NCBI RefSeq assembly: GCF_012396315.1
Contig: NZ_JAAXPF010000004.1
Coordinates: 124,001 to 188,000 of the forward strand
Source: Corynebacterium mucifaciens
GTDB lineage: Bacteria; Actinomycetota; Actinomycetes; Mycobacteriales; Mycobacteriaceae
Length of the DNA: 64,000 bases
Direction of reading: 5' to 3'
Position 1 is the first letter of the stretch, and each line of letters starts with the position of its first letter. A program made the translations under genes and the position numbers. Below, piece by piece: positions 18,728 to 28,600 of this stretch. The notes beneath the pieces were generated by a model that saw nothing but the letters and a program-made list of their open reading frames with translations, had not been told where the DNA came from and did not search any database.

Positions 18728-19330
18728 ATGACTGCGACCATTCAGCGCCTCACCCCCGCCGAGTTCATCATGCTCGCCCCTGCGCTCGTCGACATCTATA
18801 TAGAGGCCATGGGGTACGCCCCTTCGATGCGGCCACAACGCATCCAGGTGTGGAAGGGCGAGGTCCGCTCCCCCGGGTTTACTGCCTTGGTGGCTGTCGA
18901 CGGTGACGTCGTCGTGGGCGTCGCATACGGCTTCCTGGGCACGCGGGAGCGTTGGTGGGACCAGCAACTGGTGCGCGCGATGAAGGCGAAGGGTGAGCTG
19001 AGCGCCCTTGACCGCGACATGCTGCACAACTATTTCGAAGTGGCGGAGGTGCACGTCGCCCCCTCCCGGCAAAGCGAGGGCATCGGCGCACAATTACTGG
19101 CGGCGTTATTGCGGGAGGTGACGGCCCGATGGGCCCTACTCTCCACCCCAGAAGTCGCCGGAGAGGCGAACAACGCCTTCGGCCTCTACCGCAAATTTGG
19201 CTTTACGGACGTAGCCCGGAACTTCTTCTACGAGGGCGACGGCCGGCCGTTTGCCATCCTCGCCCTCGATCTCCACAACACACTGGGTAGGGTGACTGAC
19301 GTATCGGATAACGGGCACAAGGAGCTGTAA
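18728..19330 (+). CDS. GNAT-family N-acetyltransferase
   Basis: Acetyl-CoA-dependent acyltransferase of unknown substrate. EVAEVHVAPSRQSEGIGAQLLAALL contains the acetyl-CoA pyrophosphate loop (QSEGIG, variant of Q/RxxGxG/A), followed by NNAFGLYRKFGFTDVAR. 200 aa. ATG at 18728; TATACA at 18705-18710 could be its -10. It ends 3 bp before idsA, so the two are probably cotranscribed. Position matches Rv2170 of M. tuberculosis. Confidence 0.85.
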   Translation: MTATIQRLTPAEFIMLAPALVDIYIEAMGYAPSMRPQRIQVWKGEVRSPGFTALVAVDGDVVVGVAYGFLGTRERWWDQQLVRAMKAKGELSALDRDMLHNYFEVAEVHVAPSRQSEGIGAQLLAALLREVTARWALLSTPEVAGEANNAFGLYRKFGFTDVARNFFYEGDGRPFAILALDLHNTLGRVTDVSDNGHKEL

Positions 19331-19333
19331 AAC

Positions 19334-20425
19334 GTGGCCACAACGCATCTGGAACTCTCGGAGATCCCGCAGCGGGTTGAGCGCAACCTCGCCGCCTTCT
19401 TTGACGCGCGCGCCGACGCCATCGCGGCCATCGGTGAGCCTGTCGCCCACGCAGTGAGCCACCTCCAGGCGTTCGTGCTCGGCGGCGGCAAACGCGTCCG
19501 CCCGACCTACGGCTGGGCGGGTTTTGCTGGTGCCGGCGGCCTGGAGCGCGGCGCAGAAGACCCCGACGCCGTACTGCGCGCAGTGAGCGCGCTGGAGCTG
19601 ATCCAGGCGTGTGCGCTCGTACATGACGACATCATCGACGCCTCCGACACCCGGCGCGGCAACCCCACCGTGCACCGCGCCCTCGAAGCCGAGCACCGCG
19701 ACCGCGATCTCCTCGGCTCCGCCGAGGCGTACGGCACGAATGCGGCGATTCTGCTGGGCGATCTCGCGTTGGCCTGGGCGGAGGACATGTGGCGCTACTC
19801 CGGTGTGTCCCAAGAGGCCCTCGTCAGGGCCGCGGAGCCGTGGGTGGGCATGCGCACCGAGGTCATCGGCGGCCAGCTGCTGGACATGATGTTAGAAAGC
19901 CTGCGCAGCGAATCCGTGGAGATGGCCAACCGCGTCAACCGCTACAAAACAGCGGCGTACACCATAGAGCGGCCCCTCCACCTCGGCGCAGCGCTGGCAG
20001 GTGCGGATGAGGCGACTATTAACGCGTTCCGCGGCTACGGGCGCGATGTCGGTATCGCATTCCAGCTACGCGACGACCTCCTCGGCGTGTTCGGCGACCC
20101 AGCTATCACGGGCAAGCCGGCGGGCGACGACCTGCGGGAGGGCAAGCGCACCGAGCTCTTCGCCACTGCCGTGGGGCTCTTGGCGGAGACAGACCCGGAT
20201 GGCGCTGAGGAGCTGCGCACCGGAATTGGCCAGACGGCGGACGACGCGAAGTTGCGTCGATTAGCGCAGCTCATCCGCGGCAGCGGTGCCGAGGACGCGG
20301 TGGAGCAGCGCATTGAGCAGCTCACCGCGTCGGGCCTCGAGTATCTGGAGGACGCAGGTATCAACGACGCTGCCGTGGACGCGCTCACGGCTCTCGCGCA
20401 CAAAGCCACAGCCCGGCGCAAGTGA
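19334..20425 (+). CDS. idsA: Geranylgeranyl diphosphate-type polyprenyl synthase IdsA
   Basis: All-trans polyprenyl diphosphate synthase supplying C20-type precursors for carotenoids, menaquinone and polyprenyl carriers. The first aspartate-rich motif is ALVHDDIIDASDTRRG, the second QLRDDLLGVFGD, and GGGKRVRPTYG carries the substrate-binding Lys-Arg pair. 363 aa, GTG start at 19334. Chain length cannot be read with certainty; the name follows the idsA-mptA order in C. glutamicum. Confidence 0.85.
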   Translation: MATTHLELSEIPQRVERNLAAFFDARADAIAAIGEPVAHAVSHLQAFVLGGGKRVRPTYGWAGFAGAGGLERGAEDPDAVLRAVSALELIQACALVHDDIIDASDTRRGNPTVHRALEAEHRDRDLLGSAEAYGTNAAILLGDLALAWAEDMWRYSGVSQEALVRAAEPWVGMRTEVIGGQLLDMMLESLRSESVEMANRVNRYKTAAYTIERPLHLGAALAGADEATINAFRGYGRDVGIAFQLRDDLLGVFGDPAITGKPAGDDLREGKRTELFATAVGLLAETDPDGAEELRTGIGQTADDAKLRRLAQLIRGSGAEDAVEQRIEQLTASGLEYLEDAGINDAAVDALTALAHKATARRK

Positions 20426-21936
20426 TGCGGCGTCATCCTCACGTGCTCGGCTTCGCGGCATGCGTGCTCATCGCGGTTGGCTCCTTCGGCGCGGGCGCGA
20501 CCCGCTACCGCGGTGGGGTACTGCGGGAGCTCGGGCTGGATTTCCTGGCGTTCGGCCACGGCCGCGGACTCATGGACCTCCTGCTCACCGCCGGCATCGT
20601 CGGACTCGTCGCGGCGTGGGTGATGCTGTGGAAGGCACGGCCGTCTGAACGGCAATTGCGGCGCACCGTGTGGTGGTGGACCGGAGCGCTCGCGTGCAGC
20701 GCGCCGATCCTCTCGCGGGACGTGTACTCGTACTTGATGCAGGGGGCGATGCTGCGCGACGGCTTCGACCCGTACTCCGAGGGCGCCGCCGTCAACCCTG
20801 GCCCGTTTCTCTGGGAGGTCTCCCACGACTGGCGCAACACCACAACCCCCTACGGCCCGCTTCACCTCGGACTCGGTAAGGCGGTGACGACGCTTGTCGG
20901 CGACAACGTCACCGCCGGGTTAATCGCGTACCGGTTGATTTCCGTGGCCGGGTTCGCGCTCATCGTGTGGTCCGTCCCCCGAATCGCCAAAGCAATCGGT
21001 GGCGATCCCGCTCTCGCGCTCTGGCTCGGCGTGGCCAACCCAGTGATGCTGCTGCACCTGATCGGCGGCATGCACAACGAGGCCGTGATGGTTGGGCTGG
21101 TCAGCCTTGGCCTGCTCTCCTGCCTGCGGGGACGCTGGTGCACCCCTGGGATAGCGCTCATCGCGCTGGCGGTCTCGCTGAAAGCGACCGCAGCTATCGC
21201 GCTGCCCTTTGTGGTGTGGCTGATGGTCCAGCGGCATAGCTCCACCGCCCTCGGGCGCGCGGGCATGCTCGTCGTCTCCGGCGCATGGGCGCTTGTCGTC
21301 AACGCCGCCGTGATCCACGTGGTCACCGTGGCCTCCGGCACCACCTGGGGCTGGTTGGCGCAGATCACCGGCAACTCCAAAGTGATTAACCCGCTCGCCG
21401 GCCCCACGTTCGCCGCCGAGCTGCTCACCCCGTTGCTGCAGCTTTTCGACGACACGTTCCGCTACAACACCGCGCTGAGCTGGACCCGCTCCGTTTTCTC
21501 CGTGCTCATGCTGGTGGGGCTGGTTGCAGTGTGGTGGCTGTTCCGCCCCCGGCCCGGCACCGCCTACGAGCCGCGCGCGGTCGCTGGCACCACCGCCGCC
21601 TACGCTGTGGCGTTTGCCGCGAATGCTGTGACGTTGCCGTGGTACTACGCCTCACTCATCTCGCTGACCGGCACGTTCCGCCCGCCGCCGTGGGTGGTCA
21701 AGGGGGCAGCCGGGGCGTCGATCGTGGTCGCCCTGGCGTTCCAGGGAAGCGGAAACCACCGCCTCTACGACGCGTGGTTTCTCGCTCTAGCCGCGATCGG
21801 CGCCGTAATTGCGGTGGAATGGTTGTTCCGTGACGTGCCTAAAACGCCATGGCCTGCGCGCGACGAATCACCTCGCGGGCCTTCTGGCCGTGAAGCGCAT
21901 CGACAGGACGCCCCGGCAGAGTCTCGTCCGGCGTGA
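20425..21936 (+). CDS. mptA: Alpha-1,6-mannopyranosyltransferase MptA-like
   Basis: Multi-pass GT-C mannosyltransferase that, in corynebacteria, extends the alpha-1,6-mannan core of lipomannan on the outer membrane face using polyprenyl-phospho-mannose. About 12 membrane segments; the early loop SRDVYSYLMQGAMLRDGFDPYSEG carries the conserved acidic residue, and NPVMLLHLIGGMHNEA is family typical. The ATG overlaps the idsA stop; a GTG one codon earlier is possible. The last 30 or so residues (after VEWLFRDVPK) are polar and read antisense through the end of the next gene. Matches Rv2174 by position. Confidence 0.85.
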   Translation: MRRHPHVLGFAACVLIAVGSFGAGATRYRGGVLRELGLDFLAFGHGRGLMDLLLTAGIVGLVAAWVMLWKARPSERQLRRTVWWWTGALACSAPILSRDVYSYLMQGAMLRDGFDPYSEGAAVNPGPFLWEVSHDWRNTTTPYGPLHLGLGKAVTTLVGDNVTAGLIAYRLISVAGFALIVWSVPRIAKAIGGDPALALWLGVANPVMLLHLIGGMHNEAVMVGLVSLGLLSCLRGRWCTPGIALIALAVSLKATAAIALPFVVWLMVQRHSSTALGRAGMLVVSGAWALVVNAAVIHVVTVASGTTWGWLAQITGNSKVINPLAGPTFAAELLTPLLQLFDDTFRYNTALSWTRSVFSVLMLVGLVAVWWLFRPRPGTAYEPRAVAGTTAAYAVAFAANAVTLPWYYASLISLTGTFRPPPWVVKGAAGASIVVALAFQGSGNHRLYDAWFLALAAIGAVIAVEWLFRDVPKTPWPARDESPRGPSGREAHRQDAPAESRPA

Positions 21937-22201
21937 ATAGGAACGCCAAGATCTCGTTGGCGTCGTAGCCGCCGTCGTAAAGCACGGTGATCGCGCCGGA
22001 GACGAACTTGTTCAAACCGTCCTCGCCCAGCAGGCTCGCCGGGATGACCTTCTTCCCATCCCGGACGTAGTGCACCAATTTCTTCGCACCGATGTAGTCG
22101 TGCACCTTGGTCACTGGCACGCCGAGAACGTCGGCGACATCCGGGAACGGCAGCAATGTTTCGTCGGCAAGCAATTGCTCAAGATTCGTTTGTGCACTCA
22201 C
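21839..22201 (-). CDS. Rv2175c-like winged-helix DNA-binding protein
   Basis: Small DNA-binding protein; Rv2175c of M. tuberculosis is a substrate of PknL and is encoded beside it, as here. LPFPDVADVLGVPVTKVHDYI is the helix-turn-helix-like part, ITVLYDGGYDANEILAFLFTPDETL and RPVDALHGQKAREVIRRAQAMAF are the conserved C-terminal blocks. I place the start at GTG 22201 because TAGAAT ends 8 nt upstream, giving a leaderless mRNA; ATG 22228 or 22249 would extend it by 9 or 16 residues. It overlaps the convergent mptA by 98 bp. 120 aa. Confidence 0.8.
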   Translation of the reverse strand: MSAQTNLEQLLADETLLPFPDVADVLGVPVTKVHDYIGAKKLVHYVRDGKKVIPASLLGEDGLNKFVSGAITVLYDGGYDANEILAFLFTPDETLPGRPVDALHGQKAREVIRRAQAMAF

Positions 22202-22209
22202 GGTTGGCG

Positions 22210-22219
22210 ATTCTACGCT
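22210..22219. promoter_or_regulatory. Back-to-back -10 elements for pknL and its divergent neighbour
   Basis: TACGCT (22214-22219, plus) ends 7 nt before the pknL ATG and TAGAAT (22215-22210, minus) ends 8 nt before the GTG of the Rv2175c-like gene. Both hexamers use the same TA step at 22214-22215. Predicted start sites coincide with the start codons, so both mRNAs would be leaderless. Confidence 0.5.
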
Positions 22220-22226
22220 GGTGCGC

Positions 22227-23543
22227 ATGGCTACCTTGGGTGCAGGCACGACATTGGACGGGCGCTACGTCGTCGACCGCCCAATCGCGCATGGGGGGAT
22301 GGCCACCGTCTACCGGTGCGTGGACAGGCGCTTGGGCCGCGAAGTGGCGGCGAAGGTGATGCACGAGCAGTACGTCCACGACGAGGTGTTCCGCGAACGC
22401 TTCCGCCGGGAGGCTCGCGCGATGGCGCAGCTCAGCCACCCGAACTTGGTCAATGTCTACGACTTCTCCGCCTCGGGCGACGAGGTTTTTCTGGTCATGG
22501 AGCTGATCACCGGGGGCACGCTGCGCGAACTCCTCGCCGAGCGCGGTCCCATGCCGCCGCACGCGGCAGCAGCGGTGATGCGCGGCATGCTCACCGGTCT
22601 AGCGGTTGCGCACGAGAAGGGGATGGTCCACCGCGACATCAAGCCCGACAACGTGCTCATCGACGCGTCCAGCCGCGTCAAACTCTCTGACTTCGGCTTG
22701 GTGCGCGCCGCTGCGGAAACCACTCAATCCACCGACCAGATCGTGGGCACGGTCGCCTACCTATCCCCCGAGCAGGTCGACGGCAGCCCCACCACCGCCG
22801 CATCCGACGTGTACTCCGCAGGCCTCGTGCTGTTCGAACTTCTCACGGGGCAAACACCCTTCGACGGTGATACACCCCTCGCGCACGCGTACGCGAGGCT
22901 GCGGTCGGACGTGCCTGCGCCGTCCGCGCTCATCGCCGGCGTGCCGAAGCTTTTCGACGAGCTGGTGGCCACCGCCACCTCTCGAAACCCGGCTGACAGG
23001 TTCCACGACGCGGCCGATTTCCTCGCTGCGCTCGACGACGTGTCCCGCGAGCTGCGCCTGCCCGCCTACACGGTGCCTGCGCCCCGAAACTCGGCCGCGC
23101 ACCGTGCCGCCGAGCATCCGACGAATTTCGGGCTCGCCGCTGCTGACCCTTCGGCTCCCCCGGCGGAAGCCGCCCCGACTGTCACCCGTCAGCGTCTGTT
23201 TCCGGGCGACGGCGTCCCGACGCGCGTCTCCGCGCCTGCGGTTCGGCCTTCCCCAGAGGCACCGGCTCCCTCCCGCGACCAGCGGCCTGCTGCGGCAGCG
23301 GTGCCACCCCCCGCGGACGCGCCGCAGGCCCCGGTGGAGCGGGTGCCAGCGCCTGCACCTACGCCCCGACAGCCCTCGCCTCAGCGGCCCACCGTCAGCC
23401 CGGTGTCGAACCGTTCCCCGATCGGCGTGGCCATCTACACGGTGCTGGCCATCGGCATCGTCGTGGCCATCGGGTTGGGCGCGTGGTGGTTTGGCTCGGG
23501 GATGTACGGCGAAATCCCCGAGATCATCGTCCCCTTGTTCTAA
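22227..23543 (+). CDS. pknL: Membrane Ser/Thr protein kinase PknL
   Basis: Receptor-type Hanks kinase. Glycine loop IAHGGMATVYR, ATP lysine K43, catalytic loop HRDIKPDN (H135, D137), DFG in SDFGLVR, a Ser/Thr-rich activation loop and GTVAYLSPEQ. A Pro/Ala-rich juxtamembrane linker (about 280-395) precedes a single membrane segment and only about 17 outside residues, with no PASTA domain. The start is ATG 22227, probably leaderless. Neighbours (division, wall and lipomannan genes) fit envelope control. It ends 6 bp from the convergent DAHP synthase gene. Confidence 0.92.
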   Translation: MATLGAGTTLDGRYVVDRPIAHGGMATVYRCVDRRLGREVAAKVMHEQYVHDEVFRERFRREARAMAQLSHPNLVNVYDFSASGDEVFLVMELITGGTLRELLAERGPMPPHAAAAVMRGMLTGLAVAHEKGMVHRDIKPDNVLIDASSRVKLSDFGLVRAAAETTQSTDQIVGTVAYLSPEQVDGSPTTAASDVYSAGLVLFELLTGQTPFDGDTPLAHAYARLRSDVPAPSALIAGVPKLFDELVATATSRNPADRFHDAADFLAALDDVSRELRLPAYTVPAPRNSAAHRAAEHPTNFGLAAADPSAPPAEAAPTVTRQRLFPGDGVPTRVSAPAVRPSPEAPAPSRDQRPAAAAVPPPADAPQAPVERVPAPAPTPRQPSPQRPTVSPVSNRSPIGVAIYTVLAIGIVVAIGLGAWWFGSGMYGEIPEIIVPLF

Positions 23544-23549
23544 AGCGCC

Positions 23550-25016
<1,467 letters not shown>

Positions 25017-25019
25017 TCA

Positions 25020-25529
25020 CTATCCGGACGCGGCGCCGGAGGAGTCGAGAGGCAGCGCCTCCATGCACACGCGGAATTTTCGCAGGTTGTGGCGCGCGTC
25101 AACGAGCGCGTCGTGGTTGCCGTCCGGCACCTTGGGCAAACGAGGCTTACCCGCCATCTGCCAGTACTGCTTGAGCTCGCGGGTGTACCGCGGCAAATCC
25201 TTGGGCAACCCGGACATGTCACCCCACAGCTGTGCGAAGACGACGTGGTCGTACGCACCGACCCACGCCCACAGCTCCGGAACGCCGCGGCCGGCGGCGA
25301 GGAACGCGTGGGCCTCCTCCCGGATCTGGCGCAGCGGCTTCCAGGCTGGGTGCGAAGCCCGCGGAAGCTTGCTCAGCACGTTGTCGCGCACCCACTCATT
25401 GGCGCGCGAGGCATCGAACTCGTTGCTGACGGCGTAAAACTCCCGGCCGTCTTCTGCGACGATGCCGATAGAGACTAGTTCGATCGTGGAGCCGTCCTCG
25501 ATGAACTCCGTATCGTAGAAATACCGCAT
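25020..25529 (-). CDS. DEDDh 3'-5' exoribonuclease (Rv2179c family)
   Basis: Compact RNase T-like exonuclease that trims 3' overhangs of RNA in the M. tuberculosis homologue. DEDDh residues can be traced: YDTEF (residues 5-9) gives D and E, the GAYDHVVF block gives the second Asp, and GNHDALVDARHN gives His and the last Asp. 169 aa. The ATG directly follows the stop of the small membrane protein (TAGATG), so plsC-like, membrane protein and exonuclease form one operon. Confidence 0.88.
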   Translation of the reverse strand: MRYFYDTEFIEDGSTIELVSIGIVAEDGREFYAVSNEFDASRANEWVRDNVLSKLPRASHPAWKPLRQIREEAHAFLAAGRGVPELWAWVGAYDHVVFAQLWGDMSGLPKDLPRYTRELKQYWQMAGKPRLPKVPDGNHDALVDARHNLRKFRVCMEALPLDSSGAASG

Positions 25530-25745
25530 CTACTTGCGCTGCTCCGCCCGTATGTCGTTGAGCAGCTCGCGTCGCGACGGCCCCTTCGGCCCCCGGTCGC
25601 GGCGCGGCCAAAACATCACCGCCGCCACCGCGGCCACAGCGATCGGCCCCGCCAGCTTCGGGTACCAGCCGGCCTGGGACGCAACCAGGTACAACGCCAC
25701 CACGACGGCAACGAGGACGAAGCGGACAATGAGGGATCTGTTCAC
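25530..25745 (-). CDS. Small two-segment membrane protein
   Basis: 71-aa conserved-looking actinobacterial protein with two membrane segments (about 8-25 and 32-47) and a basic cytoplasmic tail ending RRELLNDIRAEQRK. I do not recognise a function. The GTG start overlaps the acyltransferase stop (GTGA) and the stop abuts the exonuclease ATG, which supports it as a real coupled gene. Confidence 0.75.
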   Translation of the reverse strand: MNRSLIVRFVLVAVVVALYLVASQAGWYPKLAGPIAVAAVAAVMFWPRRDRGPKGPSRRELLNDIRAEQRK

Positions 25746-26470
25746 GGGCGCGCCTCCTCTGGGTAATCCCCCGTCTCCTCCAACGCCTTTTTCACGTCAG
25801 AGGCGTAGACGTCTACGTAGTCCTCCCCCACCATTGCCGCGAGGCGGCGCATGCAATAGTCGGTGAACGGCCGCATGACCTCGCGCGAGTCGGGGTCGAA
25901 ACCGTTCTCCACGGCCCACGCCCGCGGATCAATCGGCTCGGACACCAGGATCCGCACCTTGGCGGGGCGCGGAATGGTGGTGCCGATGGGGTTGGCTTTT
26001 CCGGATCCGATCATGCCGATCAAGACAACCGGGACTCCGCTCGGCATCGCGATGCGGGCAAGCCCCGTGCGACCCTTGTACACGCGGCCGTCCGGGGAAC
26101 GCGTGCCCTCCGGGTAGATACCGAGGAGGTCGCCCTTGTCCAGCACGCTCTTGGCCGCCGCCTGCAGCGCGTCGCCGGCGTCTTTCGCACCGCGGTCGAC
26201 GGGGATCTGGCCCACCGAAGAGAAGAAGAACTTCTGGATGCGCCCGGTAAGACCCGGCGTGGTGAAGTACTCCTTTTTGGCCGGGAACGTGATCTGACGG
26301 CGCACGAGCAGCGGCAGATAGAAGGAATCCAGCACCGCTTGGTGGTTGGACGCCAAGATCGCGGCCCCTTCGTCGGGGATATTCTCCGCGCCCTCGATAG
26401 TGGGACGGTTCCACACCAACAGGGGCGGCCCGAGCAAAACCTTGAACAGGGAATACCACTTGTTGTTCAT
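25742..26470 (-). CDS. 1-acyl-sn-glycerol-3-phosphate acyltransferase (PlsC family)
   Basis: Membrane-associated acyltransferase for phosphatidic acid or related lipids. The NHQAVLDSFYLP block is the NHx4D catalytic motif with H and D, and GIYPEGTRSPDG is the second acyltransferase motif (PEGTRS). A hydrophobic stretch near the N-terminus may anchor it. ATG at 26470 has AAGGCG upstream; the longer frame is rejected. 242 aa. Position matches Rv2182c. The acyl acceptor could differ from lysophosphatidate. Confidence 0.85.
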   Translation of the reverse strand: MNNKWYSLFKVLLGPPLLVWNRPTIEGAENIPDEGAAILASNHQAVLDSFYLPLLVRRQITFPAKKEYFTTPGLTGRIQKFFFSSVGQIPVDRGAKDAGDALQAAAKSVLDKGDLLGIYPEGTRSPDGRVYKGRTGLARIAMPSGVPVVLIGMIGSGKANPIGTTIPRPAKVRILVSEPIDPRAWAVENGFDPDSREVMRPFTDYCMRRLAAMVGEDYVDVYASDVKKALEETGDYPEEARP

Positions 26471-26483
26471 CGTTGTTCGCCTT

Positions 26484-27437
26484 CTACAGCAGTTCGCGGG
26501 CCAAATCAGCGACACCGATCATACCCGCCCGGGACCCCAGCTCAGCGCACAGGATCTCCGGCAGTGGGCGGTAGCCGGCACCCACAATGTTCGCTTCCAT
26601 GGAAGCGCGGGCGTGGTCCAAGAACAAATCCGCGTCGTCGCTGACTCCACCGCCAAGCACAATGTGGGCAGGATCGAGCACGTCCGCGACTATCGCCAGC
26701 CCGCGCCCCAGCCACGTTGCAAAGCTGTCCAGGGCCGCGAGCCCCAACTCGTCGCCGCCGCGCGCCGCAGCCATGATGTCGTGCCCGCTCGCCCGCTTTT
26801 CGACGACCGCCCGGTACACCGCCGAATCCTTGAAGCTGCCCTCCGTGGCGATGTCGATCGCGCAATCCACCAGCGACGTGCCGGATGCGTAGCGCTCCAG
26901 GCAGCCCTGCTTTCCGCACGAGCACACCCGCCCGCCCGGTACGACGGTGATGTGCCCGAACTCCGGGGCGGTGCCGAACGCTCCGCGGTAAATTTCACCT
27001 CGGTGCATCAGCGTCGCGCCGATACCGGTACCGACGGCGAAAAAGACCCACGTTCCCAGGTCGCGCCCCGCGCCGTAACGGTACTCACCCCAGGCCGCGG
27101 AATTGGCGTCGTGCTCCAGGCGCACCGGCAGGCCCAGCGCCTCCTCCAGATCCCGGCGCACGGGCTGATCGTCCCGCCACGCCAGGTGGGGCGCAAACCG
27201 CACGACCTCGCACGACGGGTCCAAGAATCCGGCGACGGCGACGCCGACAGCGCCAACATCGTGTGTCGCTCGCAGGTCCCCCACCATGCGCACGATCGTG
27301 TCTGTAAGCCCCTCGGCGTCGTGGGGCGTGGGGGTGCCGAGCGATTCCACAATCGCGCCTGTCGCATCCACCACGGCGGCGCGGGTGTTCGTGCCGCCAA
27401 TATCAAAACCGACGGTCACGGGTGAGTGAGCAACCAT
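26484..27437 (-). CDS. glk: ROK-family glucokinase
   Basis: Phosphorylates glucose (ATP or polyphosphate). VGFDIGGTNTRAAVVD is the phosphate-binding loop, EHDANSAAWGEY carries the catalytic Asp, and CSCGKQGCLERYASG is the ROK zinc/ExGH-like region. ATG at 27437 chosen as the first codon giving the full ROK start. 317 aa. C. glutamicum glk lies in the same position beside pimB', which supports the name; sugar specificity is not proven by sequence. Confidence 0.83.
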   Translation of the reverse strand: MVAHSPVTVGFDIGGTNTRAAVVDATGAIVESLGTPTPHDAEGLTDTIVRMVGDLRATHDVGAVGVAVAGFLDPSCEVVRFAPHLAWRDDQPVRRDLEEALGLPVRLEHDANSAAWGEYRYGAGRDLGTWVFFAVGTGIGATLMHRGEIYRGAFGTAPEFGHITVVPGGRVCSCGKQGCLERYASGTSLVDCAIDIATEGSFKDSAVYRAVVEKRASGHDIMAAARGGDELGLAALDSFATWLGRGLAIVADVLDPAHIVLGGGVSDDADLFLDHARASMEANIVGAGYRPLPEILCAELGSRAGMIGVADLARELL

Positions 27438-27448
27438 GTCAAGGCAGT

Positions 27449-28600
27449 CTAGCCCCCCGGCTGCGCCGCCCCGCATAACGCTGCTAGCCGGTCGCCGAGC
27501 ACGTCCCAGGAGAAGCGCTCGGCGACATGGGCACGCCCGGCTGCACCCATGCGGGCATGCCCTTGGGCGTCGACAAGCATCCCCCCGATCGCCCGTGCGA
27601 CCTCGCCGGTGTCGCGCCCGTTCACCACTACCCCGCTTTCGGGCGTAACAGTTTCGGGCGCGCCGCCGGAGCGACCTGCGACCACCGGCACGCCGCACGC
27701 CTGGGCTTCGAGGTACACAATGCCGAGGCCCTCAACGTCGAAACCGCCGAGGCGGGTGCGAGCGGGCATGGCAAATACGTCCGCAGCCGCCACGATGTCG
27801 CGCAGCTGCTCCCCCGGCACGGCGCCCGTGAACACCACCTCTTCCCCGGCGCCCGCGCGCAACCGTCGTGCATCAGGCCCCGTTCCAACAATGACGAGCC
27901 GCGCGCCGGGCGCTTGACGACGAACCTCCGGCAGCGCCCGTATCAGCACATCCTGCCCCTTACGCGCGACCAGCCGAGACGAACAGACAACGAGCGGCGC
28001 ATCGCCGACGCCCAGGCGTTCGCGGGTGGCGGTGCGCTGGGCAACGGTAGCCGGCCGGAAGAACGCCGTGTCCACGCCCGACGGGAGCGCAACAAATCTG
28101 GGGCCGCTGCCGAATGCCGGGCGGAGTCGTTGCAAGGTGTAGTTCGAAATGTAGGTCACGATATCCGCACTGCGCCCGATACCGCGCAGCGCTTGGCGGC
28201 CGATAGGGACCTTGGTCCAGCCCACCTCGTGACCGTGCGTGGAGGCGATAACGGTGGAGGCGCCTGCCCGTTTCGCCGCGGGCCCCATGAGGGCAAGTGG
28301 CGCAGCGGCGCCGAACCAGACCGTGTCAATGCCGTGCGTGCGGATGAGGCGCTGCATTTCACGCGCCGTCGACGGCGTAGGCAGCATCACGTGGTGCGGC
28401 CAGCGGACCACCGTGTACGGCACGGACGCATCCCATTTGCGCGCCGCGGCGACATCCTGCGTGGAGGCGAACACCACCAGCGACTCAGGCCCCACCCGCC
28501 GGGCGAGCTCCGCGGCGAAGTCCCGCAAATACGACTGAATCCCGCCCACGGTGGGCGGGAAGTCATTGGTAACCAGTAGCGTCTTAATAGCGCACGGCAC
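27449..28600 (-). CDS. pimB: GT4 mannosyltransferase PimB'-like
   Basis: GT-B glycosyltransferase that uses GDP-mannose to make phosphatidylinositol dimannoside in Corynebacteriales. NDFPPTVGGIQSYLRDFA gives the acceptor-side glycine loop; STHGHEVGW, VVCSSRLVARKGQD and the EGLGIVYLEAQACGVPV EX7E block bind the nucleotide sugar. 383 aa. The GTG start overlaps the ripC stop by 17 bp and has a weak ribosome site, so the exact start is uncertain. Position matches Rv2188c. Confidence 0.87.
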   Translation of the reverse strand: MPCAIKTLLVTNDFPPTVGGIQSYLRDFAAELARRVGPESLVVFASTQDVAAARKWDASVPYTVVRWPHHVMLPTPSTAREMQRLIRTHGIDTVWFGAAAPLALMGPAAKRAGASTVIASTHGHEVGWTKVPIGRQALRGIGRSADIVTYISNYTLQRLRPAFGSGPRFVALPSGVDTAFFRPATVAQRTATRERLGVGDAPLVVCSSRLVARKGQDVLIRALPEVRRQAPGARLVIVGTGPDARRLRAGAGEEVVFTGAVPGEQLRDIVAAADVFAMPARTRLGGFDVEGLGIVYLEAQACGVPVVAGRSGGAPETVTPESGVVVNGRDTGEVARAIGGMLVDAQGHARMGAAGRAHVAERFSWDVLGDRLAALCGAAQPGG

